DNA of 64,000 nucleotides, taken from positions 1,612,001 to 1,676,000 of the forward strand of contig NZ_AQGV01000012.1 in NCBI RefSeq assembly GCF_014858725.1, given 5' to 3'. Below are positions 1 to 9,018 of the stretch, one piece after another. Below the pieces are notes generated by a model that searched no databases, was not told where the DNA came from, and saw only the letters and a program-made list of their open reading frames with translations. Both the position numbers and the translations under genes were made by a program. This stretch comes from Pseudoalteromonas aurantia 208 (GTDB lineage Bacteria; Pseudomonadota; Gammaproteobacteria; Enterobacterales; Alteromonadaceae). The first letter of the stretch is position 1, and the number at the start of each line of letters is the position of its first letter.

Positions 1-530
1 TAGTCTCTCACACCATCCAGTTCTATTTGTGTCACGCCATCTAGCCGCAACAGATCATCTCTTACCTGTTCAGCGAACTCTCTTGTTTCTTTCTCACTAT
101 AGTCTCCTGAAACCGTCACCGTAATCACGTCTCGCTTGCGTTGTGCCAACGAGATCACCGGCTTTTCTGCATCTGCGGGAAAGGTATTTATCGCATCTAC
201 TCGACTTTTTATATCAGCCAACATGTCTCTGGCATCGTAGCCGGTATCCACTTCTATTGTAACGGACGCAGAGCCTTCTGCTGAGCGACTCGATATTTTC
301 TTAATGCCTTCTAAATCTTGTACCGCTTCTTCAATCCGAATGGCGACACCCTGTTCAACATCTTCAGGGGTCGCTCCGCGCAACGACATATTGATGCTAA
401 TTCTATCGGTTTCAAATGAGGGAAATACTTCTAACGGTATTTGTGTTGAGACTGAGAACAGCCCACCAAGTAAGATAGAAATCATCAGCAAATTGGCTGC
501 CACATGATTTCGCGTAAACCAAGCAATCAT
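1..530 (-). CDS. RND efflux permease, amino-terminal part
   Basis: First ~176 residues of an inner-membrane resistance-nodulation-division pump; the remainder lies beyond the left edge. The ATG (complement of 528-530) overlaps the adaptor stop codon as ATGA, so the two are translationally coupled. The protein opens with MIAWFTRNHVAANLLMISIL, a typical first transmembrane helix, then a periplasmic porter segment with the family signatures PLEVFPSF and ATPEDVEQGV. With the adaptor and outer-membrane genes just upstream it would form a proton-driven tripartite exporter. The substrate cannot be told from this fragment. Confidence 0.93.
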   Translation of the reverse strand, partial: MIAWFTRNHVAANLLMISILLGGLFSVSTQIPLEVFPSFETDRISINMSLRGATPEDVEQGVAIRIEEAVQDLEGIKKISSRSAEGSASVTIEVDTGYDARDMLADIKSRVDAINTFPADAEKPVISLAQRKRDVITVTVSGDYSEKETREFAEQVRDDLLRLDGVTQIELDGVRD

Positions 531-1774
531 AAGTCAGCTCCTTTTACTTTTTCCCGTCGCTCTTGTCTACCACCCTTTGTTTTGCGCTTATCAGCAATTT
601 GAGGTTCACTGTTATCACTAATAACAACCACTTTGGTTCCTGAGCTCACTTGGCCAAGCGGGGTTGTTACCAAACGCATGCCTGCGTCTATACCCGATTT
701 TACAATGGCAATTTCTTTATTTTGCCAAGCTAGCTGAACGTCCTTTCTCATTAATAAATTATCGTCATTTAACACATACACATAACTGCCCTGATAAATG
801 GCATTATTGGGGATTGTAATCGCATTATTAAGCGTTTTCCCGGTGATTTCAGCGTTAACGTACTGACCGATTTTAATCGCAAAGCCCGCCATTTTATCCA
901 CTGAATAGGGGTCTTCAATTTGCGCAACTACATAGAGCTGTTGAGATTGCTCACTGATAGCGCCTTCCGTTCTGATTATCTGCCCATGCCATTGCTGAGT
1001 ACCCACTAAATCAGAGGTTAAGGTCACTTGGGTTTGAAGCCCATTATGAGTCCCCTCTCGAGAGCGTTCTGGTAAATTAATAAACGCCAAATCACGGTTA
1101 TTAATCGGTAACCTTATTTCAACATAGTCTATGGCATAAATTTCAGCTATTTGGCCATTGCTAGACACAACCTGACCTAAGTCGACTTTTTTCGATAATA
1201 CTCTCCCTGAAAATGGCGCTACAACAGATGTACGCTCCAAAGCCAACTGCGCTTTTTCTAATTTGGCCTGTGCCGACAGCACATTAGCTTGTTGTGCTGC
1301 CAATTGTGGCTTACGTAAAACCAATTCACTGGCTTGACTACCATTGCCTAAACGTAGCCAATCTTCCTTCGCTTGCTCACTGCGTGCCTGTTCTTCTAAT
1401 AAAGCCTGCTCTGCACTTAATAAAGTTGCCTGTGATATTTTCACTTCTGCTTGATAATCTCTGTCATCAATACGCAACAACACATCTCCTTTTTCAAAGA
1501 AGCCACCGTCTCTAAAGCGATCATTAATGTAACTCACTTCCCCTGAGACTTGCGCAACTAACAGACTTTGTGTTCTCGGTTTTACAACGCCATAACTGGC
1601 AATGTTGAAGGTAAACTCACTAGATTGAAGTCGTTCAACTTCAACCAACATCTGCGCTTGAGGCTTGCTTTTTGACCGGCTATTCTTAGGTGGGTTATTA
1701 ACAATCAACATAATTGCGGCAACCGATATAACCAATACTGCGACTGGCAACAAAATGCGTTTTCTCTTACTCAT
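527..1774 (-). CDS. RND periplasmic adaptor (HlyD/AcrA family)
   Basis: 415-residue membrane fusion protein. It has an uncleaved amino-terminal membrane anchor (residues ~7-25), a lipoyl/barrel-sandwich half around residues 70-110 (LLRIDDRDYQAEV), a helical hairpin rich in A/E/Q (~110-180), the second half (TSVVAPFSGRVL), and a beta-barrel plus membrane-proximal region. The tail is basic (DKRKTKGGRQERREKVKG). It bridges the inner-membrane permease and the outer-membrane channel. The start overlaps the end of the upstream channel gene by 8 bp and the stop overlaps the permease start, so this is one operon ordered channel-adaptor-permease. Confidence 0.93.
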   Translation of the reverse strand: MSKRKRILLPVAVLVISVAAIMLIVNNPPKNSRSKSKPQAQMLVEVERLQSSEFTFNIASYGVVKPRTQSLLVAQVSGEVSYINDRFRDGGFFEKGDVLLRIDDRDYQAEVKISQATLLSAEQALLEEQARSEQAKEDWLRLGNGSQASELVLRKPQLAAQQANVLSAQAKLEKAQLALERTSVVAPFSGRVLSKKVDLGQVVSSNGQIAEIYAIDYVEIRLPINNRDLAFINLPERSREGTHNGLQTQVTLTSDLVGTQQWHGQIIRTEGAISEQSQQLYVVAQIEDPYSVDKMAGFAIKIGQYVNAEITGKTLNNAITIPNNAIYQGSYVYVLNDDNLLMRKDVQLAWQNKEIAIVKSGIDAGMRLVTTPLGQVSSGTKVVVISDNSEPQIADKRKTKGGRQERREKVKGADL

Positions 1775-3161
1775 TGACTTTGCCTTTTACCTGTCCTGAT
1801 TGAAAATCGCCGCCAAGTGCCAAATATAGCTCTACGCGATTTCTAATGATTTGATTTTTAATTGAGATAAGCCCACTTTGCGCTTCAAACGAGCGTTTTT
1901 GAGCATCTAATACCGTAGTGTACGACACCAAGCCTTTTTGATATTGCGCAAAAGATAATTGTTCCGCTAACTTGGCATTTGTCGCAGCAGCAGAGGTATT
2001 TTCGTATTGCCGTTGCAACGATTGCTCACTGGTGATGCCATTTTCTACCTGTTCAAACGCGTTATGTAGTGCTTCTAGATAAGATAATTCTGTTACCTGT
2101 AACTCAATTCGCGCCTTTTCTTCATTGGCGGCCAATTTTCCCGCATTAAACAACGGCGCTGTAATGCCAGATAATAACGACCAACCTACACTAGAAGATG
2201 ACAGTAAATCAGCCAAGTCATCACTACTGGTACCGTATTTCGCGGTTAAATTAAGACTTGGAAAGCGCTGTTTATGAGCATACGCAAGTCCAGCATCTTG
2301 TGCTAACAATTGATACCAACTCGCACGAAGCGCCGGTTTACGCCTAATAAGATCAGAGGGTAAACCCAATAGTAATGCTGACTCTATTACCGGCAACGTT
2401 GCTGCTACTTCAATAAGGCCTGTGGGATAATGCCCCAACAAACGTTCTAGCTCGCGTTTCTTTTGCACACTTAGCGCTTTTTGGCTGGCCAACTTGGCTT
2501 TTTCATTACTCCGCTCATTACGTGTTAAATACACATCTAAAGCGCTGTTTAGGCCTTGTTTATACCCATTTTCAATAATATCTAAGTTTTGTTTAGCCAG
2601 CTCGACTCTCTCTTGTAGCAATGTGAGCTGACCTTGCGCTTCGATAACCGAAAACCATGCTATGACAACTTTGGCGACTAAGTCATAGGTATGCTGAGAT
2701 AAAGTTTCTTGCTGTGCTAACAACGACAAATTATCTCTGCGTTCGCCAGCAGAGAGTTTACCCCATACATCTAATTCATAACGCAGTGTTAAGTCTAATG
2801 CGTGACTATTTCCAGTGGTACCTGACGAGGCATTTTTCCGGCGGCTACTATCCAAAGACATATCAAGAGAGGGCCATAAAGCACTACCTGAGACAATAAG
2901 CTGCTGCTTTGCTGATTCGACCGCCAGTTGCTGCTGCTTGAGTACGCGATTATTTTCTATGGCGATGTCAACTAACTGATGCAAATGTGATGTTGAGAAC
3001 TGTTCCAGCCAGTTTAAATCAACTGGTTGTAAAGTTTGTGGGTACTGCCATGCACTCGGAATTACCAAATTTTGCTGATAATCGGGAGAAATATCAAACG
3101 TACTCGTACACCCAGTTAACACTATTGCTACCGCGACACTGACTGCGGTTATTTTTAGCAT
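1767..3161 (-). CDS. RND outer-membrane channel lipoprotein (NodT/OprM type)
   Basis: 464-residue outer-membrane efflux protein. The signal sequence ends in the lipobox LTGC (residues ~15-18), predicting a lipidated cysteine, followed by the usual SPDYQ segment. Two repeated TolC-type domains of long amphipathic helices follow (around residues 80-250 and 290-450), with typical phrases such as LRYELDVWGKLSAGERR, RRKPALRASWYQL and VDARKRSFEAQ-like VLDAQKRSFEAQ. First gene of the operon. No regulator is adjacent on this side. Confidence 0.93.
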   Translation of the reverse strand: MLKITAVSVAVAIVLTGCTSTFDISPDYQQNLVIPSAWQYPQTLQPVDLNWLEQFSTSHLHQLVDIAIENNRVLKQQQLAVESAKQQLIVSGSALWPSLDMSLDSSRRKNASSGTTGNSHALDLTLRYELDVWGKLSAGERRDNLSLLAQQETLSQHTYDLVAKVVIAWFSVIEAQGQLTLLQERVELAKQNLDIIENGYKQGLNSALDVYLTRNERSNEKAKLASQKALSVQKKRELERLLGHYPTGLIEVAATLPVIESALLLGLPSDLIRRKPALRASWYQLLAQDAGLAYAHKQRFPSLNLTAKYGTSSDDLADLLSSSSVGWSLLSGITAPLFNAGKLAANEEKARIELQVTELSYLEALHNAFEQVENGITSEQSLQRQYENTSAAATNAKLAEQLSFAQYQKGLVSYTTVLDAQKRSFEAQSGLISIKNQIIRNRVELYLALGGDFQSGQVKGKVNE

Positions 3162-3658
3162 TATAATTCTTTCCTGTTAGTTTATAAGACGCTAATTAGT
3201 TATTTCTAGTGTAATTTGCTTAATCGTCAAGTCTCAACAAACTTTACAAAGACTTACATTCAATATTGCTCAACTTAGACTATTCCCTCGCAGTAAAAAG
3301 CATACGATTTGACCCGATTATTCTAAGTGTTCAGGGAAAAAAACAAGCACTATTAGTGCCGTTTAGTTATGAATACGATATACAACAAAGGGAAACTAGC
3401 CGGTAAAAATAACCATAAGAAAGAAACAATCGATATGATGCTATAAACATCACTTTCAAATAACTGACAGCAGAACAGCTGTAATAAACGACGTTATGTA
3501 TAGTAAGAATACAAACTAAACACAGCACACACTTGGGGCTAAAGTCACTGTACATTGGGTAATATACGTACTTTAACCACAATCACGCTTACTCATGCTT
3601 ACTCACATAAGACCTCATAGCCCCTATTTGATTTACGCGCTACAAGCCCAAATACAGG
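3162..3658. other. Intergenic region without supported genes
   Basis: About 500 bp between the efflux operon and the next minus-strand gene. It should carry the efflux promoter (reading leftwards from ~3162-3300). Short open frames here lack ribosome-binding sites and have unlikely composition. I see no repeat or RNA gene. Confidence 0.5.
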
Positions 3659-4003
3659 TTAACCTTCAGCTTTACTCACAATTACGGAAAACGCTTTGCC
3701 ATCCATATTTATACTTGCTTCTTTGCCAAGCTCAACCACTAAAGACGGTGACATCTGTTTTCCTCCTAGCTCTAATTCGCTGACTATACTAACCGTGGAG
3801 CCATCGATCGGTGCTACCGTTAGTGAAAAACGATACAATTCACTGACTGAAATTGACCCTGTTTCATTTGAATTCACAATTAACGTCGGTGCACCAATTA
3901 AGTGCTTATCGTTATAGATTTTTGTATTTACGACAAAGCGCTCACTGGCATGTGCAATAGACACAAAACCCAATAGCGTCACTAGTCCAATTAGTTTTTT
4001 CAT
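3659..4003 (-). CDS. Small exported protein, function unknown
   Basis: About 114 residues. The start MKKLIGL is preferred over an in-frame ATG four codons upstream because GGAGATAAT lies directly before it. A cleavable signal peptide (KKLIGLVTLLGFVSIAHA) is followed by a short beta-rich domain with many S, V and I residues, so the product is probably periplasmic. No family was recognised. It stands alone, with ~230 bp of non-coding DNA upstream. Not a known partner of the efflux operon. Confidence 0.75.
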   Translation of the reverse strand: MKKLIGLVTLLGFVSIAHASERFVVNTKIYNDKHLIGAPTLIVNSNETGSISVSELYRFSLTVAPIDGSTVSIVSELELGGKQMSPSLVVELGKEASINMDGKAFSVIVSKAEG

Positions 4004-4235
4004 TATTATCTCCATAAATGCTGTTAACCACTGCGGTCAAGCTCACAACTGTGGTGTTGCCTCTCAAAACAATAGGCCATTACTTATAAAATGTATCGAC
4101 ATGCATAAACATCACATAGCGCGTCATATAATCAAGCCATAACCGCTACTTGGTTGAGCCATATAACAGTACTTTATTAAACCCGCTTTATAATAAAACC
4201 CCCCGTACAATCAATATATCATCCTATTATTTTGT

Positions 4236-4823
4236 TTACATTTTTGTTGCAATACCTTGCACCACGGCGCCTAGCCCAGTATGAAATACCCCTTCGACTA
4301 CATTGCGTTCCAACTCTACTAGTAAATTAAAGTTTAATGATGGCAATTCAGCGCTCAGTGATTGCGCCGATTGCATTGTATCCACTGCAGTTCCACCACC
4401 AGTACCAAACCTCACTTGTTCTGGCCTGTAAGCCTCAATCAAGAATACCCCTTGGTTTTTAAGTCCATGCTGAACTTGTTTGTACAGTGTTTTTCGCAGT
4501 AATGATGGCAAGGGGAAAAATATCGAAATAATGCCATCCCAATGTGCTTGCCCTAAGTCATACTCGTTCAAGTCAGCATGAATAAACTCCACCTCTGCCC
4601 CTTGCTCTTTTGCCAACTTCTTACCTTTATTTAGACCCACTAATGAAGAATCTACCGCCGTGACTGAATAACCCTGCTTAGCTAAGAAAACGGCATTTCG
4701 ACCTTCTCCTTCACCTAAACTTAAAATTCTTCCTTTTGGCAATGCGCTAACATGTTTTTTTAAAAAATCGTTCGGCTTTGTTCCATAGACGTATTCTTGT
4801 GAATTATAACGTTCATCCCACAT
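4236..4823 (-). CDS. Class I SAM-dependent methyltransferase
   Basis: 195 residues. It starts with MWDERYNSQEYVYGTKPNDF, the opening typical of a family of small stand-alone methyltransferases related to TehB-type proteins. The SAM-binding glycine motif is ILSLGEGEGRNAVFLA (residues ~34-49), followed by the acidic ribose-binding residue in VTAVDSS and HADLNEYDL. The substrate is unknown. GAGGAAAAATACG precedes the ATG. It diverges from a MerR regulator and sits directly downstream of a MerR-type promoter, so it is almost certainly that regulator's target. Confidence 0.9.
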   Translation of the reverse strand: MWDERYNSQEYVYGTKPNDFLKKHVSALPKGRILSLGEGEGRNAVFLAKQGYSVTAVDSSLVGLNKGKKLAKEQGAEVEFIHADLNEYDLGQAHWDGIISIFFPLPSLLRKTLYKQVQHGLKNQGVFLIEAYRPEQVRFGTGGGTAVDTMQSAQSLSAELPSLNFNLLVELERNVVEGVFHTGLGAVVQGIATKM

Positions 4824-4865
4824 CGTATTTTTCCTCTTCGGTGTTCACATTTAATGATATAGTGA

Positions 4866-4896
4866 ATGCTAATACTTCAAGTCGACTTGAAGTCAA
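4866..4896 (-). promoter_or_regulatory. MerR-type promoter and operator for the methyltransferase
   Basis: On the minus strand TTGACT (4896-4891) and TAGCAT (4871-4866) are separated by exactly 19 bp, the over-long spacer characteristic of promoters activated by MerR-family DNA distortion. Between and overlapping them is a perfect 20-bp palindrome, ACTTCAAGTCGACTTGAAGT (4874-4893), similar in layout to the SoxR-box (CCTCAAG-N4-CTTGAGG). The predicted transcript start is about 36 bp before the methyltransferase ATG. Confidence 0.85.
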
Positions 4897-4907
4897 GAGG
4901 AAAAGTT

Positions 4908-5312
4908 ATGGATATAGGTAAAGTTGCAAAAGCGTCTGGACTGCCCACGTCAACATTGCGCTTTTATGAAGAGAAAGGCCTAATAGAGTCAATTGGTAGA
5001 AATGGCTTAAGGAGGGTGTTTTCGCCACAGGTAATTAATACACTCGCACTCATTTCATTGGGCCGTAATGTTGGCTTATCACTTGATGAAATAGGTGCAA
5101 TGTTACACCCAAAAGGCGTGCACATTGACAGGCCTCTACTGTTATCAAAAGCGGATGAATTAGATAAAAAAATTACAGAAATGACAGCAATGAGAGACGG
5201 CCTTCGACATGCCGCCGCTTGCCAAGCACCAAGTCATGCTGAGTGTCCAAAATTTCTTCGGCTACTCAACATTGCTGGTAAAAAGCGATATCGGCCTAAG
5301 AGGCCACTTTAA
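4908..5312 (+). CDS. MerR-family transcriptional regulator
   Basis: About 134 residues from the ATG that follows AGAGGAAAAGTT; an earlier in-frame start lies inside the operator and is unlikely. The amino-terminal winged helix is diagnostic (IGKVAKASGLPTSTLRFYEEKGLI, given here as IGKVAKASGL plus STLRFYEEKGLI). A dimerisation coiled coil follows (ADELDKKITEMTAMRDGL). The carboxy-terminal tail holds two cysteines in ACQAPSHAECPKF, a plausible thiol or metal sensing site. It probably represses and activates the divergent methyltransferase through the 20-bp palindrome at 4874-4893 and autoregulates from the same site. The inducer is unknown. Confidence 0.92.
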   Translation: MDIGKVAKASGLPTSTLRFYEEKGLIESIGRNGLRRVFSPQVINTLALISLGRNVGLSLDEIGAMLHPKGVHIDRPLLLSKADELDKKITEMTAMRDGLRHAAACQAPSHAECPKFLRLLNIAGKKRYRPKRPL

Positions 5313-5358
5313 AGTATGTTCTAGATGCTGACACATGTGCCGATAATCTCATTTTACA

Positions 5359-5577
5359 TTAATTCATCTTTATCACTGCTGGGTGTGTCTCTGATGCATA
5401 TTCGTGATAAATGTCATCAAGGTAATTACTTAATTCTGTCTGTTGAAGCTCAGGAGGAAGAACAACATCATAAACACGTACCCTTAGACTTGTATCGGAT
5501 TCATGATACAACTGCCATTCTTGCCCACACCTAAGCACTGACATATGCTTGCCAAATACATTGAACTTAATGACCAT
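5359..5577 (-). CDS. Small conserved protein, function unknown
   Basis: About 72 residues (MVIKFNVFGKHMSV...). GGAGTGAAAGGGTAAGG precedes the ATG. The pattern F-N-V-F-G-K-x-M-S-V ... YDVVLPPEL ... YLDDIYHEYA resembles, from memory, a family of short gammaproteobacterial proteins of unknown function (of the DUF7661 kind). No signal peptide or membrane segment. Convergent with the MerR gene. Family assignment is tentative; coding status is fairly likely. Confidence 0.6.
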   Translation of the reverse strand: MVIKFNVFGKHMSVLRCGQEWQLYHESDTSLRVRVYDVVLPPELQQTELSNYLDDIYHEYASETHPAVIKMN

Positions 5578-5684
5578 CACCTTACCCTTTCACTCCGTTA
5601 ATTTAATTCATGCACGTACCAACATCTGAGCTGACCCCATAAGCCGGCCATATAATTTGCGGTAAGCGCCACCGTGATACTAAA

Positions 5685-5879
5685 TAACCTCAGTCCTGGA
5701 TAAGCGAATTTGCCCAATAAAGCTATTTTTCTCATTCTCGGCGTTGCTTTCATTTGTAATAGCCCGCTATTACTGCATAAAAGCGCCTTGATATTGAACA
5801 AAATATCATCATTGGATTGGACGTAAGTTTGTTTTCAAAACATTTTCTATTCCAAAACCCTTATCCAAACCTGAGGTTA
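5685..5879. repeat. 195-bp MITE-like repeat, copy 1
   Basis: Nearly identical to 31793-31987 and in the same orientation. The ends are inverted: TAACCTCAG-N4-GGATAA on the left, and the complement TTATCC-N4-CTGAGGTTA on the right. Both copies are flanked by, or end in, TA, as expected of non-autonomous elements moved by TA-targeting (IS630/Tc1-like) transposases. It contains no convincing gene. Confidence 0.75.
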
Positions 5880-6342
5880 AATAGGCTTTTTCTGCTCTTT
5901 ACCTAACACATTGATTACAAGAAAGTGTTTAATGATAATTTTATAACTCATTTGATTAAGTATGTATATACAGTGCAACTGCCAAACATATTCAACCTAT
6001 TATTTACATAAAATAAAACCCCTCCTCCGCTTTTGTTTTTTTACCCATTGATGTTCGCCTTTTTGAACAAAAAGAATAAAACCCAAAATTTCAGCTACCG
6101 AGAATGACGGAGTAACACGATTTGAACGCCTAAAAAATCAAATGAATCAACTACTAAAATCAACAGTCTCACTGGTACTCGTTTTTTGTAATGGCCTGTA
6201 ATACAAATAATCACTTTAAGCATCTACATTCACTTGAGCAATATGAACTTGGGTAAACACCCCCAACAACAGCCCAATAGCCACTGAGAAAATTCCTGAC
6301 CGTCGACCAAAGGAATTTAAGTAAGTTAAATGAGGTGAATAA
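5880..6342. other. Leader/promoter region of the GTP-cyclohydrolase operon
   Basis: AT-rich non-coding DNA. An 8-bp inverted repeat AAATTCCT (6290-6297) / AGGAATTT (6311-6318) lies 25 bp before the first start codon, and GAGGTGA at 6332-6338 is the ribosome-binding site. The hairpin could influence translation, but it lacks the conserved core of an FMN riboswitch. Confidence 0.4.
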
Positions 6343-7608
6343 ATGCGCCATGAAGCAACAACCCTATTACCAACGGAGCTAGGCACTTTTAGTGTCAGAA
6401 TCTATCGGAACAAGCAAAATCAGGAAGTCACAGCTATTTGTGCCGGCGATATCAACGGCCAAAAAGATTTGCCAGTTCGTGTTCATTCGGCCTGCTTTAC
6501 AGCTGAAGCCCTCGGTTCGCTGAAGTGTGATTGTAAACAACAACTTGATTTTGCACTGGACTATATTGCCAAAAACGGGGGCGTTGTATTGTACTTACCG
6601 CAAGAAGGCCGTGGTATTGGTCTGAGTAATAAGATCCGTGCGTACGCACTACAAGAAAAAGGTCACAATACCATAGAAGCAAACCGCATACTTGGCTTAC
6701 CGATAGACAGTCGAACCTATGAAGATGCCCGAGACATCCTCCATCACCTCAATGTCATTTCGATTCGGCTACTGACCAACAACCCATTGAAGTTGAAAAA
6801 CCTCAGTGAACTTGGCATCACTGTATCAGGTCGAATTCCCATCGCCTGTGAAGCCAATTTTCACTCAGCGGCATATCTAGAAACCAAACAACAACACATG
6901 GGCCACCTCATAAAAACAGAGCAACACAGCGCAAGCTCAGTATCACATAATAAGTCCGCCACTGACCGCCCTTTTATTCACGTGAATTTTGCTATTGATA
7001 GCCAAGCTTGCACCGCGGGTAACAATGGTGAGTCTATTTCCATTTCATGCCCGAAAGACTGGCAACGGGTTCATGAGTTAAGAGAAAAGTATTGTGCTGT
7101 CGCTGTTGGCGCAAAAACTTGGCTAAACGATACGCCAAAACTAACAGCTCGACACAATATTTTAGGCAGAGAGCCAATAAAACAACCCGCTAGGGTCATT
7201 TTTTCCGGTCAACATTACTGCTCCTTAAACAACGAACAAAACGAGAGAAAAACGTATATTATCGGCCATGTCAAAAACACACTGACCACTGAACATACTT
7301 TGATCACGGCGTTAGATCACCAACTCGCTCACCCATTGGCACAACTTAGTGAACACGGCATTCAGTCAATCCTAGTTGAAGGGGGGCTACAGCTTGTTAA
7401 TTCCTTTATCAAGCAAGGTGTGGTCGATTTGCTCACCATTTATGTACGCACAGTGTGTATTACAAGTGCGATTAGAGCTGCCACCGAAGTGCTTCCAGGG
7501 CTTGCTGCCGATGAAATAACAGCCTGCTCGTACGGTGAAGGGATCTTATTATCAGCGTCTATGTCACAGTCACTCCATACCCAAACAGAATATGAGGTGG
7601 CCATATAA
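6343..7608 (+). CDS. GTP cyclohydrolase II fused to a RibD-type reductase domain
   Basis: 421 residues. Residues ~1-190 are GTP cyclohydrolase II: the zinc ligands lie in RVHSACFTAEALGSLKCDC (C51, C62, C64) and the catalytic loop is LPQEGRGIGL. This enzyme converts GTP to a 2,5-diamino-6-ribosylamino-pyrimidinone 5'-phosphate, formate and pyrophosphate. Residues ~210-415 match the carboxy-terminal reductase domain of RibD (FIHVNFAIDS, VGAKTWLNDTP, SILVEGGLQLVNSF), which reduces the ribosyl side chain with NADPH. The RibD deaminase domain is absent, so this is not the usual riboflavin arrangement. It is the first gene of a six-gene operon and its stop overlaps the next start (TAATG). Probably dedicated to a specialised metabolite. 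Confidence 0.9.
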   Translation: MRHEATTLLPTELGTFSVRIYRNKQNQEVTAICAGDINGQKDLPVRVHSACFTAEALGSLKCDCKQQLDFALDYIAKNGGVVLYLPQEGRGIGLSNKIRAYALQEKGHNTIEANRILGLPIDSRTYEDARDILHHLNVISIRLLTNNPLKLKNLSELGITVSGRIPIACEANFHSAAYLETKQQHMGHLIKTEQHSASSVSHNKSATDRPFIHVNFAIDSQACTAGNNGESISISCPKDWQRVHELREKYCAVAVGAKTWLNDTPKLTARHNILGREPIKQPARVIFSGQHYCSLNNEQNERKTYIIGHVKNTLTTEHTLITALDHQLAHPLAQLSEHGIQSILVEGGLQLVNSFIKQGVVDLLTIYVRTVCITSAIRAATEVLPGLAADEITACSYGEGILLSASMSQSLHTQTEYEVAI

Positions 7609-9005
7609 TGAATGAGCTAATCTTTGCACTACTCAATCAGGAATCACAGCAAGCTGAATATGACCAGAAAAAGCTAAGAGCGCTGACCCTCGCTTGGTCA
7701 CGCTATGGCTATCATGGCAATGTGATAGAACACAACAATATTGATCAGCTCCTCACAGAAGCCGCTCACACTTCTGCACGCTATTGCTTAATACAACATG
7801 TTGGTCATGTTATCGATGAGCAATGGTATTTATCTCATTGGCGCCAAGAGGGGTTCTATCAAGGTATACAACGTATAATCAGCGGTCCCGATTTTCTTGT
7901 CGCCGGAGAGCCCATTGTCACTGAGCACGACACCTGTGGTCTAAATACTGATTGTCTACTCGTGAACTTAGCGTGTTATCGACAACTGGCACACCCTAAA
8001 TTTGGCGATACTAAGACAAAAAACCATTGCGTCACCCATCATGCTGGGTGGCACTTTATTCAAGCCAGTTTCGAGCACAACTTACCCTTGATCCGATTTG
8101 GTGAGTCAATTAATAACTGCCGATTTGACCTAGCCAAAGAATCACAGAACAATCAATTTGACCAACTAATAGGCCTGCCCGTTGATAAAATTGACGATAC
8201 CAAAGGCCTTTCTCGAGCCCAAACTGAGTTTATACAGCGGATCAAAAAGCAGCTAAACAATGCCCAAAAAGGCGCTTTCTTATTTAATATTGAATCTTAT
8301 CAAGATCTTGTTCAAACAAATAATAATCCCCTTGATGCGGTATTTAGTGTCGCTGCTGGCTTTAAACCTTATCGCATATTGTTTACACAAGGGTTTCATG
8401 AAAACACACATGTTGTGCTATTTGACTACAGCTTAAAAGCCCTAGAAATTCGCCGCTACATTATTGAGCATTGGGATGGAAACAACTTTCCTGATTTTGT
8501 TCGTCAGTTATTTAAACACTTTCCGGAACCAGAAGTATTTTATCAGCTCTGGTACGGCGCAACGCCCAGTACACTAGACTGGCATGATATGGAATCTCTC
8601 TGGCAGCAGGAATTAGAGAAATGGGGCGGTCCAGAAGCATTCCAGACGCATTGGCAGCAGTGTCGCCAGTTACCACATCAATATTTACATTGTGATTTAT
8701 TGCAAGATAGACAAAATTTGCTGAAGGCATTGAGTGAGTATAACGCCAGTTATATTTGGTGGAGTAATGCGTTTTTTACCATTTACAGTCATTGGCACTA
8801 TAGCGCAGCAGAACGCAAGGCACATTATTTGGACTGGATAACTGAATTGTCAAACACCGCACCTAATTGCCAAATTAATGGTGCTGACCACAATAATATC
8901 GCTGTAAATAGCCTAAGTGCACAACAATATTTTCAAGTGTTTAATCAGCAACAATATGATCAATTAACCCCTCAGAAACATCACCACATTGAGATGCTAT
9001 TTTAG
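7608..9005 (+). CDS. Unrecognised 465-residue cytoplasmic protein in the operon
   Basis: Starts within the stop of the GTP cyclohydrolase gene (TAATG), so it is translationally coupled. No signal peptide or membrane segment. The amino-terminal ~170 residues look like an alpha/beta domain with many H, C and W residues (TEHDTCGLNTDCLLVNLACY). The second half has strand-helix-strand phrases, AVFSVAAGFKPYRILF, THVVLFDYSLKALEIRR and ASYIWWSNAFF, laid out like motifs I, II and IV of a Rossmann methyltransferase-like fold. That resemblance is my inference only; no clear glycine motif is visible. Its position between the GTP-derived core enzyme and the WD40 protein suggests an enzymatic step or scaffold partner in the same pathway. 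Confidence 0.8.
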   Translation: MNELIFALLNQESQQAEYDQKKLRALTLAWSRYGYHGNVIEHNNIDQLLTEAAHTSARYCLIQHVGHVIDEQWYLSHWRQEGFYQGIQRIISGPDFLVAGEPIVTEHDTCGLNTDCLLVNLACYRQLAHPKFGDTKTKNHCVTHHAGWHFIQASFEHNLPLIRFGESINNCRFDLAKESQNNQFDQLIGLPVDKIDDTKGLSRAQTEFIQRIKKQLNNAQKGAFLFNIESYQDLVQTNNNPLDAVFSVAAGFKPYRILFTQGFHENTHVVLFDYSLKALEIRRYIIEHWDGNNFPDFVRQLFKHFPEPEVFYQLWYGATPSTLDWHDMESLWQQELEKWGGPEAFQTHWQQCRQLPHQYLHCDLLQDRQNLLKALSEYNASYIWWSNAFFTIYSHWHYSAAERKAHYLDWITELSNTAPNCQINGADHNNIAVNSLSAQQYFQVFNQQQYDQLTPQKHHHIEMLF

Positions 9006-9018
9006 CAAGGAGTTATAT

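Noticed and set aside
5598-5801. 67-residue minus-strand frame
   Set aside because: It starts inside the MITE-like repeat and its second half is in non-conserved DNA; no ribosome-binding site.
6240-6342. Possible FMN riboswitch before the GTP cyclohydrolase gene (words like ATTCCTGACCGTCGACC)
   Set aside because: The conserved multi-helix core and GGCGGT-type segments are missing; only an 8-bp hairpin is present.
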